This document shows, piece by piece, positions 46,191-58,185 of a stretch of DNA of 64,000 bases (position 1 is its first letter; every line of letters begins with the position of its first letter). The notes under the pieces were generated by a model. It was given only the letters and a program-made list of their open reading frames with translations. It made no database searches and was not told where the DNA came from. This stretch comes from Plasmodium coatneyi (Eukaryota > Apicomplexa > Aconoidasida > Haemosporida > Plasmodiidae). The stretch lies in contig NC_033558.1 in NCBI RefSeq assembly GCF_001680005.1, positions 712,501-776,500 of the forward strand. The letters run 5' to 3'. Position numbers and translations under genes: made by a program.

Positions 46191-47257
46191 ATGCATCAAA
46201 TCTTGAACTCTGTTCCCATCTTCTCATAATAATTTTATTATGAGCGAATTCTTGTGTTCGCAGTTTGTTTTGGGGAATTTCAATTAGGAATAATTTATGC
46301 CTTAACTTAGTTTGCTGATAGTTCCCATATGTTTCACTTATGTTATTTACAGTCCATTTCATAATGCACAATGGAAAGTTAAATGGGAAAAGGGAGGGTT
46401 GAGGGGGGCATTGATATTGGGATTTGTTCCTACCGGGTAAATATATTTCATACAGGAGATATAATTACGTATTTCAGGATAATAAAATGGAATGTTCCAT
46501 CATTTTCCGCTTTTCTGTATTTTTAACTTGTTGAAGGGAATATGAACTTGGAAAACACAGAAGAACACATTCTGTAGTGAATATGCTGAATTGGGCAATT
46601 TTATATTGGGTGAAAATTCCATTAGGGTGATACTTATGCCCTATAGTTCCGTGAGCAAATTTCTATTTCTTCACAATTTATTTATTTGCAATGTTCTAAT
46701 AACAACCTTCTTTTCCTTAGAAAAACTGCGTATTTAATGAATTCTACGGTGAGTAATATATTTCTTTTCTCTCTGACAATAATTTGTTTTTAACAACTTT
46801 CTTCTCTTTTTTTTGGTTAACATTATCCTTCTGGTGAAGAACAACGTACACTAATTTGAAACAAACGCATATAAAAGAACATTGCCTCCCACGGCGGAAA
46901 AAGGACATTGGTGTTCAGCTTAAGTGTAAAAGTTGTATAGAACAGAATAAAAAATAGGAATAATGTGATGCATAACAGGAAGCAATAAATGCATAAGGTT
47001 TTGTAAAGATGAACAAAGAAAAAATGAAAAAGAACAAAAAAAGAAATAAAAGGAAAAAAAAATAAAGTGAAAAAAGAAAAAAAAGTAGTGAAAAAAAAAA
47101 TGAAAAATGAAAAATTCCACACATCTACTGGAAGGAATTTGTCGAAAAGCGGTAGTGTGGATGTGGAAGAACGTACGTTGTGCATACATGTAGTACTTAA
47201 TAATGTATTATTTCTATATGGCAATTAACGATATTATTGAATAATGTGTTAAAAGAA
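46191..47257. other. 5' flank of the SICAvar-like gene
   Basis: About 1.07 kb of AT-rich sequence between telomere repeats and the SICAvar start. It includes an A-rich stretch at about 47,020-47,110. A short piece near 46,722-46,751 is bounded by TTAG and GTGAGT and could be a 5' UTR exon, but there is no coding support. Confidence 0.5.
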
Positions 47258-48194
47258 ATGGCTGAAGACATAGAGTTCGGTCCGTTAAAGGAAGAATGGT
47301 TGAAGAAGAAATATAATGGGCAAAATAAAGGTCCAGGGGAGGTATAATAGCATAGTACAAACTACATATATAGAATAAGAACACTCTGTTACACTGGACT
47401 ATATTACTTCATCTTAATAAGGATGAATATATAGTATACAAGGAGAACATATATAAATACATTATTTCAATTTACTCACGCAGTTAGTCAAGAAAATTAA
47501 GGCCTTGGTTGATGAGATGCTGAACGTGATGGAGGGGAAGGACGATATGGACATTGCTGAAATGGGGTGTAAAGAAATGAATAAAAAAGGGACGAGAATG
47601 ACGAAGGATGAGGAGGAAGAATGCGCTTTCATTTTGAGGATTCTATGGGAAATAAGGAAAATGAACAAGAGTACATGTGGGGGAGGAAATACTGATGAAA
47701 AAATGGGGGAGTATGTAAGGTGCGCTGTAATGAATATGTGGTTCGTTAAGTATTTACCTGTACACTGCAGGACGGGGAATGTTATGAACAAAGCATTCAG
47801 TGCAATGGACTATGTGAGGAGTATACTTCGTGGAGGACCTGTGTGTGGTGAATGTAAACACAAGAACTTGGAGTTCATGGATGTAAAAGGATACCGGATG
47901 TTAGCATATATTCAACGATCTATAGAGAATAATACTAAAATTATGAAAATAATAAATAAAAAAAGACAGAAGGAAGTATGTGAAAAATACAAAGATAAAG
48001 TATCCATAGTACATGAGTCGAACATTAATAGTATAATGACCACACAGCAGTTTTATTTCATCACCGAGTTAATAACAAAATGGATAAAAGAACATGGTAT
48101 GGCCAATGTAGGCAGCTTTCAGGTAAGTGAACTCTTTACATATATGAAAAAGGAAGGAATGAGTTCTGTAGTAATATTGGAAGTAATATAAAGT

Positions 48195-48425
48195 GAAAAG
48201 GAGGAAAATTCATAGTATAAATAAGTTACGACGCAGGAAAATAATGTACATACGGCAATGCATATATACATATGTATATATATATGTATGTAGACATATA
48301 AAGTATATACATATTTGTATATATGCTTATATATATATGTAGACACATATATAACTATGAGCTTGTACAGTTCATACATATATGTAAGTATATATATATA
48401 TGTGTGTGTGTATACTTATTTCCTC
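48195..48425. repeat. TA/TATG-rich microsatellite in SICAvar intron 2
   Basis: The intron between exons 2 and 3 (48,123-48,443) is dominated by alternating TA, TATG and TG tracts. Similar AT-repeat introns appear in the KIR genes of this window. Confidence 0.75.
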
Positions 48426-51219
48426 CTTCTCACTATATTACAGAAAGGAATCTGGGCAGGTTTGAAGAGAACGTTTAATAACCTCATAGGTACAATTGGA
48501 AGCGGTGAAGAACCGGGGATAAGAGGATTGTGTGCAACGGGGATGAAGGAAAATGGGGAAAAAATAACCCCATGGGGAAATACAGAAAAGGAGTTATGCA
48601 AGGCTATGATCAAAGTGATGTTGTACACAAATGGTTTAACACAAAAATTAGTAGTAAGGAATAATGTACGGCAGGAAGATGAGGTAACTACATATCTAAG
48701 GTGTTTAGTTGGGACCCTTACGTTAGTAGAATTATATGGTAAACACTGTCGGTTTAAGGAAGTAATTGAGCATGTATCACAGAAGGTCAAACAGAGCGTA
48801 AAGGACAACAATTTAACTATGACAGAGGTAATATGCTATAATCTAAATCTAAAAGAAACAAAAGTGGGGGGTCAATTAATAGGTAAAACAGTAAAAGAGT
48901 GGGTAGAAGATGCAAAAAAAGGGAACAAAGTAGGGAAGTATACACATGTTATGAGTCAGAATAATATTTGTTCAGAACATTTAGGAAGTAAAGGTAATGA
49001 AGGAGCAGGAGCAGGGGTGACGAGTAAAGAAGGAATAGAGGAAGTACAGAAAATAATGGAAGATAAAGAATATGTGTCAGAGACGGGTGCAAACGAAGTA
49101 ATAACGAATGTCCTTGGGAAAGGATTAACGGATGGGGAAGAAGATATAAAAAAGGTATTTGAGAGTGAACTTGACCGAATAATAAGGGAAACAATACAAA
49201 AACAAACATCCCCTTCCACCCTAACAATAGACCAAGAAACTTGCTCAATCAGTGGACTGGATGAGCAGGAACAAGGTATGTTAACCTTTTCTTCTCTGCT
49301 CACTACTCTTATTTCAAAGTGTCTATAATTATATTCATATATCTATCTATATATATATATTTGAACCCAAGGAATGGGATATTCATAAAGGAATACGTAT
49401 ATATGTATTCATTGCTTCCCTGTATTCGCTTTTGGATATTTGTTTCACATACTTTTATAGAAAATTGGGATACGACATTCACTAATTTCTGGAGCAACCC
49501 AAGCCAAGCTGATGGGTACGATGTTTACAGGAAATGGGAAAATTATAAAAGTATGTGCGTAACGAATGCATTAACAGATAAGGATATGAATGCGCAGGAA
49601 AAAGATTTTTGTGAAGTCATGATAAGAAATTTAATTATAGCAAACGATAAAAAGTATGCATGCGAGAAGACAGCATCGAAGTCAGGTGGAAAAAGCAATT
49701 GTGTTTCGAAATGTGACCTCCTAAAAATATGGTTAATATATGCCAGGGATCGTTGTGTAAGCGAAGACATGATTAAGTATGCCTATGAAGCAATGAATAC
49801 TGTTGAAGGTGAATGGGGAAAAAGGGGTGAAGATAAGTGTGAGTATGGAAAATTAAATAATCTCAAAAGGGGCAATGTAGACGTGTTATATGCGGTCATT
49901 AATAAAATGCACTGTGATACAAAGAAAGGAAGAATGACAGGAATATACAGTAGGAATTGGTGCACTGAAAAAAACAGGAGATATACTGCAAACGTAAGTA
50001 AAGGTGTGGATCGTTCTGGTGCCAGCAGGTGGGAACCCACGAAAGGGAAGAACTTAGTGGAAGGTTTGAAAGTAGCAGAAAAGAAAGTTAAGAATCAGTT
50101 GGACGAAGTGCAGAGGACGGTAGAATCACACCTAAGTTCATCCTCCCCCAGTGGTGGCAGCAGAGCACCTGCCACAGCATCCACACCAATATCAGCACCG
50201 AAATTACTTGCAAGGGCTGAATCATCAGGTGAGTCAGGACCAGAAAATTCAGCACCCGCACCTACGAAAGGAGCAAATGTACAACCTGTAGATCAAGGTG
50301 AGCAACCTCCCACACTGGATGATGATATTCTTATGACTGGACGTGGTCCCGCTCCTGCAGCAGATCGGATCGATATTATTACGGGGGGAACTGGTAGAGC
50401 AGAGCTCGTGTCTACTGGAGTCACTCCTGAAGTTATTCCTTCACTTCCTACAGGTACAGATTCAGAACAGGATACACCCTCCAACTCTAATGGTTCCACA
50501 GGTCACCAATCTCCTGAGTCTGCAGCACCAGCTGCTCCTGCCCCTGCAGAAAGAACTCCTCAACATCCTTCTCAAAATAACATCGGTGGAGCGGAAAAGG
50601 ATGACCCATCTTCCCTGAATCCTCTGCAAGCCTCCGAATATAAACCAAATCCTCCTGATGCCGGTGGTACAGGTGGTGCTGCTGGTGCTGGCGGGGGCGG
50701 TTCCAGCAATAATCAAAACACTGGTAGTCCAAGACCAGGTTCTACAGGAACTTGGAATCCAGGTTCTTCCGGTTCTGGTGCAGCTGGTGCTGGTGGTGTC
50801 GTACCACATGTCCCAGGGATAGGTGGTATACCAGGTGTGGGTGGTGTCCCAGGTGTTGGTACACCTAGTTCTGGTAGAGGAGGTGGTGGGGGTGGGTCAA
50901 TTTCAGTAACACCTGTTCCTGCCCCAGTTAGTAAAAGGATTAACCCTTCCTACTTCCTTACCCCATACCTTCCTACCATTCCTGTTGTAATTGGTCTTTC
51001 TGCTATGACCTTCCTACTTTGGAAGGTAAGAAAAAAAAGAAATAAAACAAATACAAATAAAAAAAAGAGCTTAAAGAAAAAAAATGAAAAAAAAAAAAAA
51101 AAAAGAAGAGAAAAGAATAAAAAGAAGATTAAAAAGGGAAGAAAAAAGAAAGAACAATAGGGTTCCGTATTGAGAGTGAAGGAAAGGGTTAAAGGAAGTG
51201 GAGTTAAGGTTCCGGTTTC

Positions 51220-51500
51220 AGGGTGTACGATTTCGCATTTTAGTGTGTGTGTTTGTAGGATTTCGCATTTTAGGGGTGTGTTTGTAGGATTTCGTATTTT
51301 AGGGTATGTGGGGTTGTAGGATTTCGCACTTTAGGGGTGTATGTAGGATTTCACATTCTAGGGTGTGTTTGTAGGATTTCGCATTTTAGGGGTGTATGTG
51401 CGGTATTTCGCATTTAGAGGGTGTGTGTTTGTAGGATTTTGCATTTTAGGGTTGTATGTGTAGGATTTCGCATTTTGATGGTGTATGTGTTGGATTTCGG
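51220..51500 (+). repeat. Minisatellite in the last SICAvar intron
   Basis: About ten imperfect copies of a roughly 25-32 bp unit containing GTAGGATTTCGCATTTTAGG, separated by variable GTGTGT stretches. It lies inside the intron between the membrane exon and the cytoplasmic exon (51,026-51,584). Confidence 0.9.
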
Positions 51501-51954
51501 ACATAGTTTAAGAATAGTACTTATTCTTCTTAGAAACAACAGCCACTCCTCTTAAAAACACATTTTCTTTTTTTTTTTTTGTAGTACTTTGGAATGCTTC
51601 GTAAAACAAGAAAACGGTACAGAAGAGCTTGTCAAGTTTCTGGTCCTCCATCATCGAAGGAACAGATCGTGGACCATATGGACCAGGATGGTCCGCGTGA
51701 ATATACCTTAGTGAAGAAGCGCAGACAACCAACATCTGTTCAAACGAGAAGAACGAAAAGGCCAAAAAAACGGGGCGTTGATCGTCCTGTTCGTCGCACT
51801 GGTGTCGGCCACCGCATGATTATTGATATTCATTTAGAAGTTTTAGACGAATGTCAAAAAGGGGACACTAAACTGGTTCAGGAAGACTTTTTTGAAATTT
51901 TGGTTCAAGAATTCATGGGTTCCAAGTTTATAAAAGAAGAAAATGCTTCTAAGG

Positions 51955-52329
51955 AACAGGTTCGAAAGGGAAATGTTCCTGTGGAACAGGTGCCAAATTC
52001 AGATTCCGGGTTTAGGAAGGAAGACTTTGCACCCAGGGGATGTGTTCCAAAGGAACAGGTTCCAAGTTCAGATTCCGGGTTTAGGGAAGGAAGACTTTGT
52101 TCCGAAGGAAGAAGTTTTAATGGTTGATATTCCTGATGGAGATGTTTTTAAGGAAGGTGTTCCTACGGAACAGGTTCCAAGTTCAGATTCCGGGTTTAGG
52201 GAGGACAACTTTGTTACTAAAGAAGCTGTTCCTAAGGAAGAGGTTCATAGTTCAGATTCCGGGTTTAGGGAGAAAGACTTTTTTCCTAAGGAACAGGGTT
52301 AAAGTTCAGATTCCGAGTTTAGGGTGTAG
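51955..52329 (+). repeat. Tandem coding repeats in the SICAvar cytoplasmic tail
   Basis: Five related units, each containing TTCAGATTCCGGGTTTAGG or a variant (near 52,000, 52,069, 52,186, 52,253 and 52,310), encode SDSGFR-type repeats. Each unit includes a telomere-like GGGTTTAGG core (the last is GAGTTTAGG). The family end FRV plus stop is still readable at about 52,320-52,329. Confidence 0.85.
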
Positions 52330-53260
52330 TAAATATTTTTCACCTTTTTTTTTTTTTGTTTTGTATGAAAGGGTTTCAGTGTTCATGTATAATGAATGGA
52401 AGGGGAGAAATAAAAAAAATTTTCCACTTTATTCTGATTTGTATGGTAAATTCTTTTTTAGTGAAGGATCCAAAATATATTCATTAAATTTTTTTTTGTT
52501 ATAGATTTTTATCTTTGTAATTTTTTTTTCCTTAATAATTTTTTTTTTTTTTGCAATTTTTTCTGTGACTAATTTATTAGGGAATTCTTTTTTTTCTTTT
52601 GGACAACTTTATTAGGGCAATTTTTTTTTTTGTTTTGTGCAATTTTTTCTGTGTGACAAAATTTTTATTAGGGCATTCTTCTTTTGGACGAGTTCTTTTT
52701 CTCAATTTTCTGTGACAACATTTATATTTTAGGGCATTCCTTCTTTTTTGGACAATTTTTTTTTTTTTTTTTTTTTGCAATTTTTTCTGTGTGACAAATT
52801 TATATTAGGGCATTCCTTCTTTTTTGGACAATTTATTAGGACAATTTGTTTTTTTTGCAATTTTTTTCTGTGTGACAAATTTTATATTAGGGCAATTTTT
52901 TTTTGGGTGAAGGTTAATTTATTAAGACTAAAATCATTCATGAAGGTAAAAAACTATAACAAAAAAAAAAATTTTAAATATTTTGGATCCTTCAATAAAA
53001 AAAATTTGCCAAACAAGTCAAACTAAAGTGGGTAAGAAAAATTTTTTTTTTTTTTTTCCGGCTTATATTCATTACACATGAACATGTAAGCACTTTTGCA
53101 CAATACAAAAAAAATAGAAATAAAAGGAACAAAGTGAAAGAAGGAATACCATTGTAACCTTGTACACTATAAACTGTGTGGGCGGTGCTATTTATGCCTC
53201 TCCAGGGAAAACACTCCCTTTCATTGTTCCAAACAATGTTACATTCCACAATGTGTTACA
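52330..53260. repeat. Spacer with T-rich minisatellite between SICAvar and KIR 3' ends
   Basis: Between the convergent SICAvar (+) and KIR (-) genes, about 52,500-52,915 holds some six imperfect copies of a 60-75 bp unit. The unit contains TTTTCTGTGTGACAAATT, ATTAGGGCATTC and TTTTTTGGACAATT. The rest (52,916-53,260) is AT-rich flank with a T run near 53,042-53,058. No gene is seen. Confidence 0.8.
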
Positions 53261-55577
53261 TTAAATACGCTGATAACTAATATTCTTCCTGCTTTCCCCT
53301 CCTCTTCTATTATTATTATTATTTGCTGCTCCTGTTCTTCCCCTTCCTCTGGTGGGTGGTGGTGGCCTACCATTATATATGGTAGATCCATCTGTTGTTG
53401 AACCAAGTGTGGAACCTATTGTTGAGTCGTTTTCCGTGGAGTCACCTAATGTTGTTGAAGTGTCACCCTCTGTGAATGTGTCGTCAAAGTGATGACGTCC
53501 AGTGGATCTTCCCCTTCTTGTACTCCTTCTTCCGCTGTTTTTCCCAAATTTGTTAAAGAACGAAGAAGGTAGGAGGTTATACTAATGAAAGGGAAGGGAA
53601 GGAACGTGAAAAAGGGAGGAAAAAAAGTCAAGCACATACATGTATTACATATATGTGCACATTATTGTGTATATATGTAATACATGTGCACTTTGAACAA
53701 CAGAACAGATGAATATATATATATATTTTTTTTCTCCCCCCCTTTAAAAAAAATATTATAAACGGATATATTTGTGTATATATATATATATAAGTACATA
53801 TATATACATATATATATGTATGTGTAATAGACATAGTGATTTTGGTGGTAATTATAATTATTACTTTATATAGGAAAAAACTGAGCACTGGTAGACCTAT
53901 CGAGGTTAGTGTGCCCAATATAGCAGCGGTAATATTTGTACATTCCGGTGTATGTTTTAAGGAGCATTTCAATTGTAATAGTTCATCATAACTGTGTTGA
54001 TTAGCCATTTTCTGAAAGTCCATACACCATTTTTCATTATTATCTTTCTCCTTTGGACATTTTATGCTCATATATTCGTAGGTTGGAAGAACTTTTTGCA
54101 AGTAACCGTGATATTTATCGGCACACTGGGGCTCAGAGGAATGGGGATTCCGTGCACATGTTTCTATAGTTTCATAGTCCTGCGTGTAATCAAATACTGT
54201 TCTCATATTCTGATAGATGGCATGTTCAATATTGGCGTATATTTCAGTACATTCATCCTCAATATTCAGGTCCTTCAATTTTCTGTATATGTTTTTCATA
54301 ATTGTTCCGAAGGTCGTATTGAGGTCCTTTGCCATGTATAGCATAGTCTGCAGCCAATAATAGAAGTGTTGACAGTACTTTTTATCAGAACCACTCCCTT
54401 TATTCATTTTAGATGCATAACAGAACCCAAGCACAATTTGATCTTCGTAACTCCCCCATACCTCGTTCTGCTGCAACATGTTCTTCAGCTCATCCCTTGT
54501 TGCTTTTGTGCTGATTTCATAATTATCACTACACGGATGCGTGGTATTGTTCAATTCACAATATACTTTTTCCGAGGGTAGCTTTTTCTTTTGGCATTTC
54601 TCCTGTAAAGGCAATCAAGGAAGTAGATATATGCATACTAACCATATTTCCATTACATCGTAGATACAATATTATATGAATAATATGTGTATGTGTACAT
54701 GTGCATGTATCCACTTTAGAACAGATGTAAGTAACCTTCAGTAGTTGCTTTGCCTTCTCCGCCGTATCTTCAGGTCTCGATGCCCCTGTAGGACATGTTG
54801 TATTAAGCAGTTTATCCGGATCGTATTCATCCTGCTTCTTTTGAAATTCTTCACAATATGGATTATCATGTTGGCTCTTACATTCTCCTTGTACCCTTTT
54901 ATAAACTGTATCAAGGGCCCTTATGTAGTTAATATATTTCTGAGCACATCCAGACCCACTTCCCCGTAATAGCAATTGTATATCATTGTAGTTATGCCAA
55001 TATTCAAATATTGTTTTCCTATCTTTGATAATATCCTCACCAATATTCTCTGAGTCCAAAATTTCACATGTATCTGTCTGTAGGAAATTTTCCAGTGCAC
55101 TGATGACTCCTTCTACTATTTGTGAGAATGAGCAACTTTTGTCTTCCTTAATTAACTTGTCCAAAGCCCAATAATAAAAGAAATTACATTTCTTCTTATA
55201 TTCTGGACCCTCCTTATTTCCATCCTGGGATATACAACAGCACGCTTTCAAAATCATATTTGTAGAACTGTCAATATGGGGACACTTTTGCAAGGCACTT
55301 TGCAACTTCTGCTTGAATGTACTATCACATTCATCACATTCATTGCAGCCTCCATTAAACTTTTTATAGTAATCTCTATAGGAGGGCAATTTCATTAATT
55401 CCGCTTCCTACAAATGTCATTGGGGAGGTGTATATATATATATGTTTCTTCATATTTTATACTTCCTAACTCAGTATAATATACATAAATTATTATGTGC
55501 ACAATGTAATATTATTCATTCTGAATAAGAAGGAAACGAACCGTTAGTGTTGCTTTTCCTTCTGCCGATCCCTTCAT
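53261..55577 (-). CDS. KIR variant antigen with two KIR modules
   Basis: Exons on the minus strand are 55,577-55,542, 55,407-54,736, 54,602-53,865 and 53,581-53,261, every intron in phase 0, about 588 residues. Exon 1 encodes MKGSAEGKATLT. Exons 2 and 3 each encode a complete KIR-type Cys-rich module: LPSYRDYYKKF near the start of the first, then FFYYWALDKL, IFEYWHNYNDI and YCEEFQKK; in the second, FYYWLQTM, VFDYTQDYETI and WCMDFQKM. Exon 3 ends with a membrane segment (AAILGTLTSIGLPVLSFFLY). Exon 4 is the cytoplasmic tail, starting YNLLPSSFFNKF with basic and acidic Ser/Thr-rich parts, then NISYQRI and a stop. KIR proteins belong to the Plasmodium pir superfamily and are thought to reach the infected red cell surface. 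One donor (GTTACT) is weak. No disabling change is seen. Confidence 0.88.
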
Positions 55578-56487
55578 TGTGTTCCTATGTACACTTTTAT
55601 ATATATATAAATAGTTTAGTGAAGAACTGTGTATGTACTCAATTGTATGGAATATACCATACATATGTATATATATATATTTACATGCACAATGTGTATG
55701 TGTATATGTATATATATATATATGTGGATTATATATATGTGCATATGTATACTAACATTACATATATATATATATTTATGTGCCCATGATTCAACATACA
55801 AATAGACCACCTATTTACTCTAATAATGTGCACAAATTTGTACAATCATCCAAGTAATCATAATGTATTGTATACATATATATGCATGCATCAAAATTAT
55901 TATATGTATATATAAGAACACAATTTTCCTCTTTTATCAAAAATATCATGATACATTTATTAATCCATGTTTTATTTTTGTACTAAAGGGAATTAATAAA
56001 ATATTTTTTTATTATATATAATATAGCTCCCATATATATACAGAGCATCCTTCCTCCCTCTTAAATATACACACATTTATTCATATCTACTACGGAGGGT
56101 ACATTTATTGAATGTGCTGAAAGAAAGTAGCATATGATGTGCACAGAATTGCATGGAATTACGTGTACTAAAAAGTAATATACCCGCTTTCATAATAATA
56201 CATTATATTATACACCGTTCGTTTTTCCTTTTATGATTATTCAAGAATAATAACAGTTTCACTTCTCCTCCCTTCACTTTTTGTCAGTATATTATAAATA
56301 GCTTATTTATATTAAAAATCAGCCCATACTACTTGAAACTTCTATCTCTACACCTTCATACAACACACAATACACTCCCAAGTTCTTATTTATTTACACT
56401 TCGCATCTTCTTTTTTTACACTTTTCCCTCCCTTCTTCAGATGACTTTACTATAAATAACGCATATACATACGGAACGTGCATTACA
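55578..56487. other. 5' flank of the two-module KIR gene
   Basis: About 0.9 kb, AT-rich, with TA/TATG microsatellites at about 55,660-55,780. It carries the KIR upstream region and leads into telomere repeats. No gene is seen. Confidence 0.6.
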
Positions 56488-57262
56488 GAGTTTAAGGTTT
56501 TATGCGCAGGATTTAGGACTTAGGGTTTAGGCTTCACGGTTCAGGGTTCACAGTTTAGGGCTTAGGGTTCAGGGTTTAACATTTAGGTTTCAGGGTTCAC
56601 GACATAGGATTCACCATTTAGGCCTTAGAGTTCAGGGTTCAAGGTTTAAAATTCAGGGTTTAGGTTTCACGGTTCAGGAGTTAGGGCTTAGGGTTCAGGT
56701 TATAGGATTTAGCGTTAATGGTTAAGGATTTCAGGAGTTAGTGTTTAGGGTTCAGAGTTTAAGGTTTAAGGATTCACCGTTAGGTTTAAGTTTTACGGTT
56801 CAGGATTTAGGGTTCAGGGATTAGGGGCTAGGGTTCAGGGTTTAGGGTTTAGGTTTTAGGGTTTGCGGTTCAGTTCTTAGGGTTCCGGTTTTAGGATTCA
56901 GGTTTCAGGATTTAGCGAACAGGCGTTAGGCTTTACGGTTTTAGGATTTAGTTTTCGGGGTTTAGGGCTCGGGGTTTAGGGTTAAGGATTTAAGGTCAGG
57001 CTTTAGGATTTAGGCTTTGGGCCTTAAGTTTCAGTATTCTCGCATTAGAGTTCAGGGCTCAGGGTTTAGTCTTCACAGCTTAGGGTTCAGGGTTCAGGCT
57101 TCAGCGCTCAGATTTTTAGGGTTCAGGCATTGTTGTTTGGTGTTTAGGATTTAGGGTTTAGGGTTTGTTTTAGCGTTAGGGTTATAGTGTTTAGGGTACA
57201 GGTTGAGGGTTCAGGTTTTAGGATTCAGAGTTTAGAGTTCGGGGTTTAGGATTTAGGTCTTG
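56488..57262 (+). repeat. Degenerate interstitial telomere repeat block 2 (GGGTTTA orientation)
   Basis: About 775 bp of imperfect GGGTTTAGG/GGGTTCAGG units on the plus strand, the orientation found at a right-hand chromosome end. Units are highly diverged. Confidence 0.95.
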
Positions 57263-57307
57263 AGGAAGTAGTTCCCCATGATGATTATTCTTCGGCAAAT
57301 TTAACAT
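57263..57307. other. Non-telomeric spacer at the inverted repeat junction
   Basis: About 45 bp without recognisable telomere units separate block 2 from the oppositely oriented block 3. Confidence 0.7.
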
Positions 57308-58185
57308 AAAGCCTAATCCCTGAACACTAAATCCTAAAATTTAAACATTAAGCCCCGAACCCAAAAACCTAAACCCTAAAACCCGAACCCTAAACCCGGA
57401 ACCCCAAAACCTGAACCTTCAACCCTGAACTTTCAATCCTGAACCTTAAACCCTAAACACTAAACCCTAAACCCTACACACTAAACCCTTAACCCTACAC
57501 ACTAAACCCTTAACCCTACACACTAAACCCTGAACCCTACACACTAAACCCTTAACCCTACACACTAAACCATAAATCCTGAACCGCGAAGTCTGAACCC
57601 TAACCCCTGAACTCTAAAGCCCTCATCCCTGAATCCTGAAACCTTGGACTCGGAACCCTCAACCCGAAACCCTAAACTTGAAACCCTAAACTCGAAACCC
57701 TAAACTCGAAACCCTAAACTCGAAAATCTAAATTCCGAACCCTATACATGAAACCCTAAATTCGAAAACCTAAACTCGAAACCATAAACTCGAAACCCTA
57801 AAGTCGAAACCTTAAGCTAGAAAAACCTGAAGACTAAGATCCGAACCACAAATCCTGACACACACAAACATAAAGGCTGAACACTGAACACTAAACCTAG
57901 AACTCTACTCCGTGAATTCTGGAACCCTAAACCCTGAACCCAAAACCCTCAACCCAAAACCCTCAACCCAAAACCCTGAACCCTAAACCCTAATGTCTTA
58001 AACTAAACCCTGAACCTTAAGGCCTTAACCAAAACCTTGAACCCTGAACCCTAATCTCTGAGCCCTGAACAATAAACCCTGGAACTCTAAACAATAATCC
58101 CTGAAACTTTATACAATAAACCCGAAAACCCGAAACCCTAAAGCTGAATGTTTGAATTCTGAACCCTCAACCCTGAAATCTAAGA
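57308..58185 (-). repeat. Degenerate interstitial telomere repeat block 3 (CCCTAAA orientation)
   Basis: About 880 bp of CCCTAAA/CCCTGAA units. It contains local tandem arrays: about five copies of a ~21-bp unit containing CCCTACACACTAAACC (about 57,466-57,570), and some eight copies of a 14-bp unit close to CTCGAAACCCTAAA (about 57,660-57,800). Confidence 0.95.

Larger units (their letters stand above)
47258..52127 (+). pseudogene. SICAvar-like variant antigen gene, five exons, damaged cytoplasmic tail
   Basis: Exons read as 47,258-47,341, 47,484-48,122, 48,444-49,275, 49,461-51,025 and 51,585-52,127, about 1220 residues. Exon 1 is a short leaderless start, as in SICA proteins. Exons 2-4 encode Cys-containing extracellular regions. 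Exon 4 continues into a long Pro/Ala/Gly/Ser stalk and a membrane segment (about 50,960-51,018) ending LLWK|GTAAGA. Exon 5 has the conserved SICA cytoplasmic start YFGMLRKTRKRYRRA and the MIIDIHLEVLDECQKGD block. SICA proteins are displayed on infected red cells and undergo antigenic variation. The tail is interrupted: a one-base insertion near 52,086-52,092 ends the frame at 52,127, and the homologous tail continues in another frame with a stop at 52,300-52,302. Whether it is a pseudogene, a tail-truncated functional gene or carries a base-call error is open; the extracellular part is intact. It is a short-type SICAvar. Confidence 0.85.

Noticed and set aside
50462..50809. Minus-strand frames opposite the SICAvar stalk
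   Set aside because: Shadow of the repetitive Gly/Pro/Ala coding sequence.
51027..51160. Lys-rich extension of SICAvar exon 4 as real protein
   Set aside because: It follows a good GTAAGA donor after the membrane segment, and the normal cytoplasmic exon is found downstream.
53994..54341. Plus-strand 115-codon frame inside the two-module KIR gene
   Set aside because: It is antisense to a clear KIR module.
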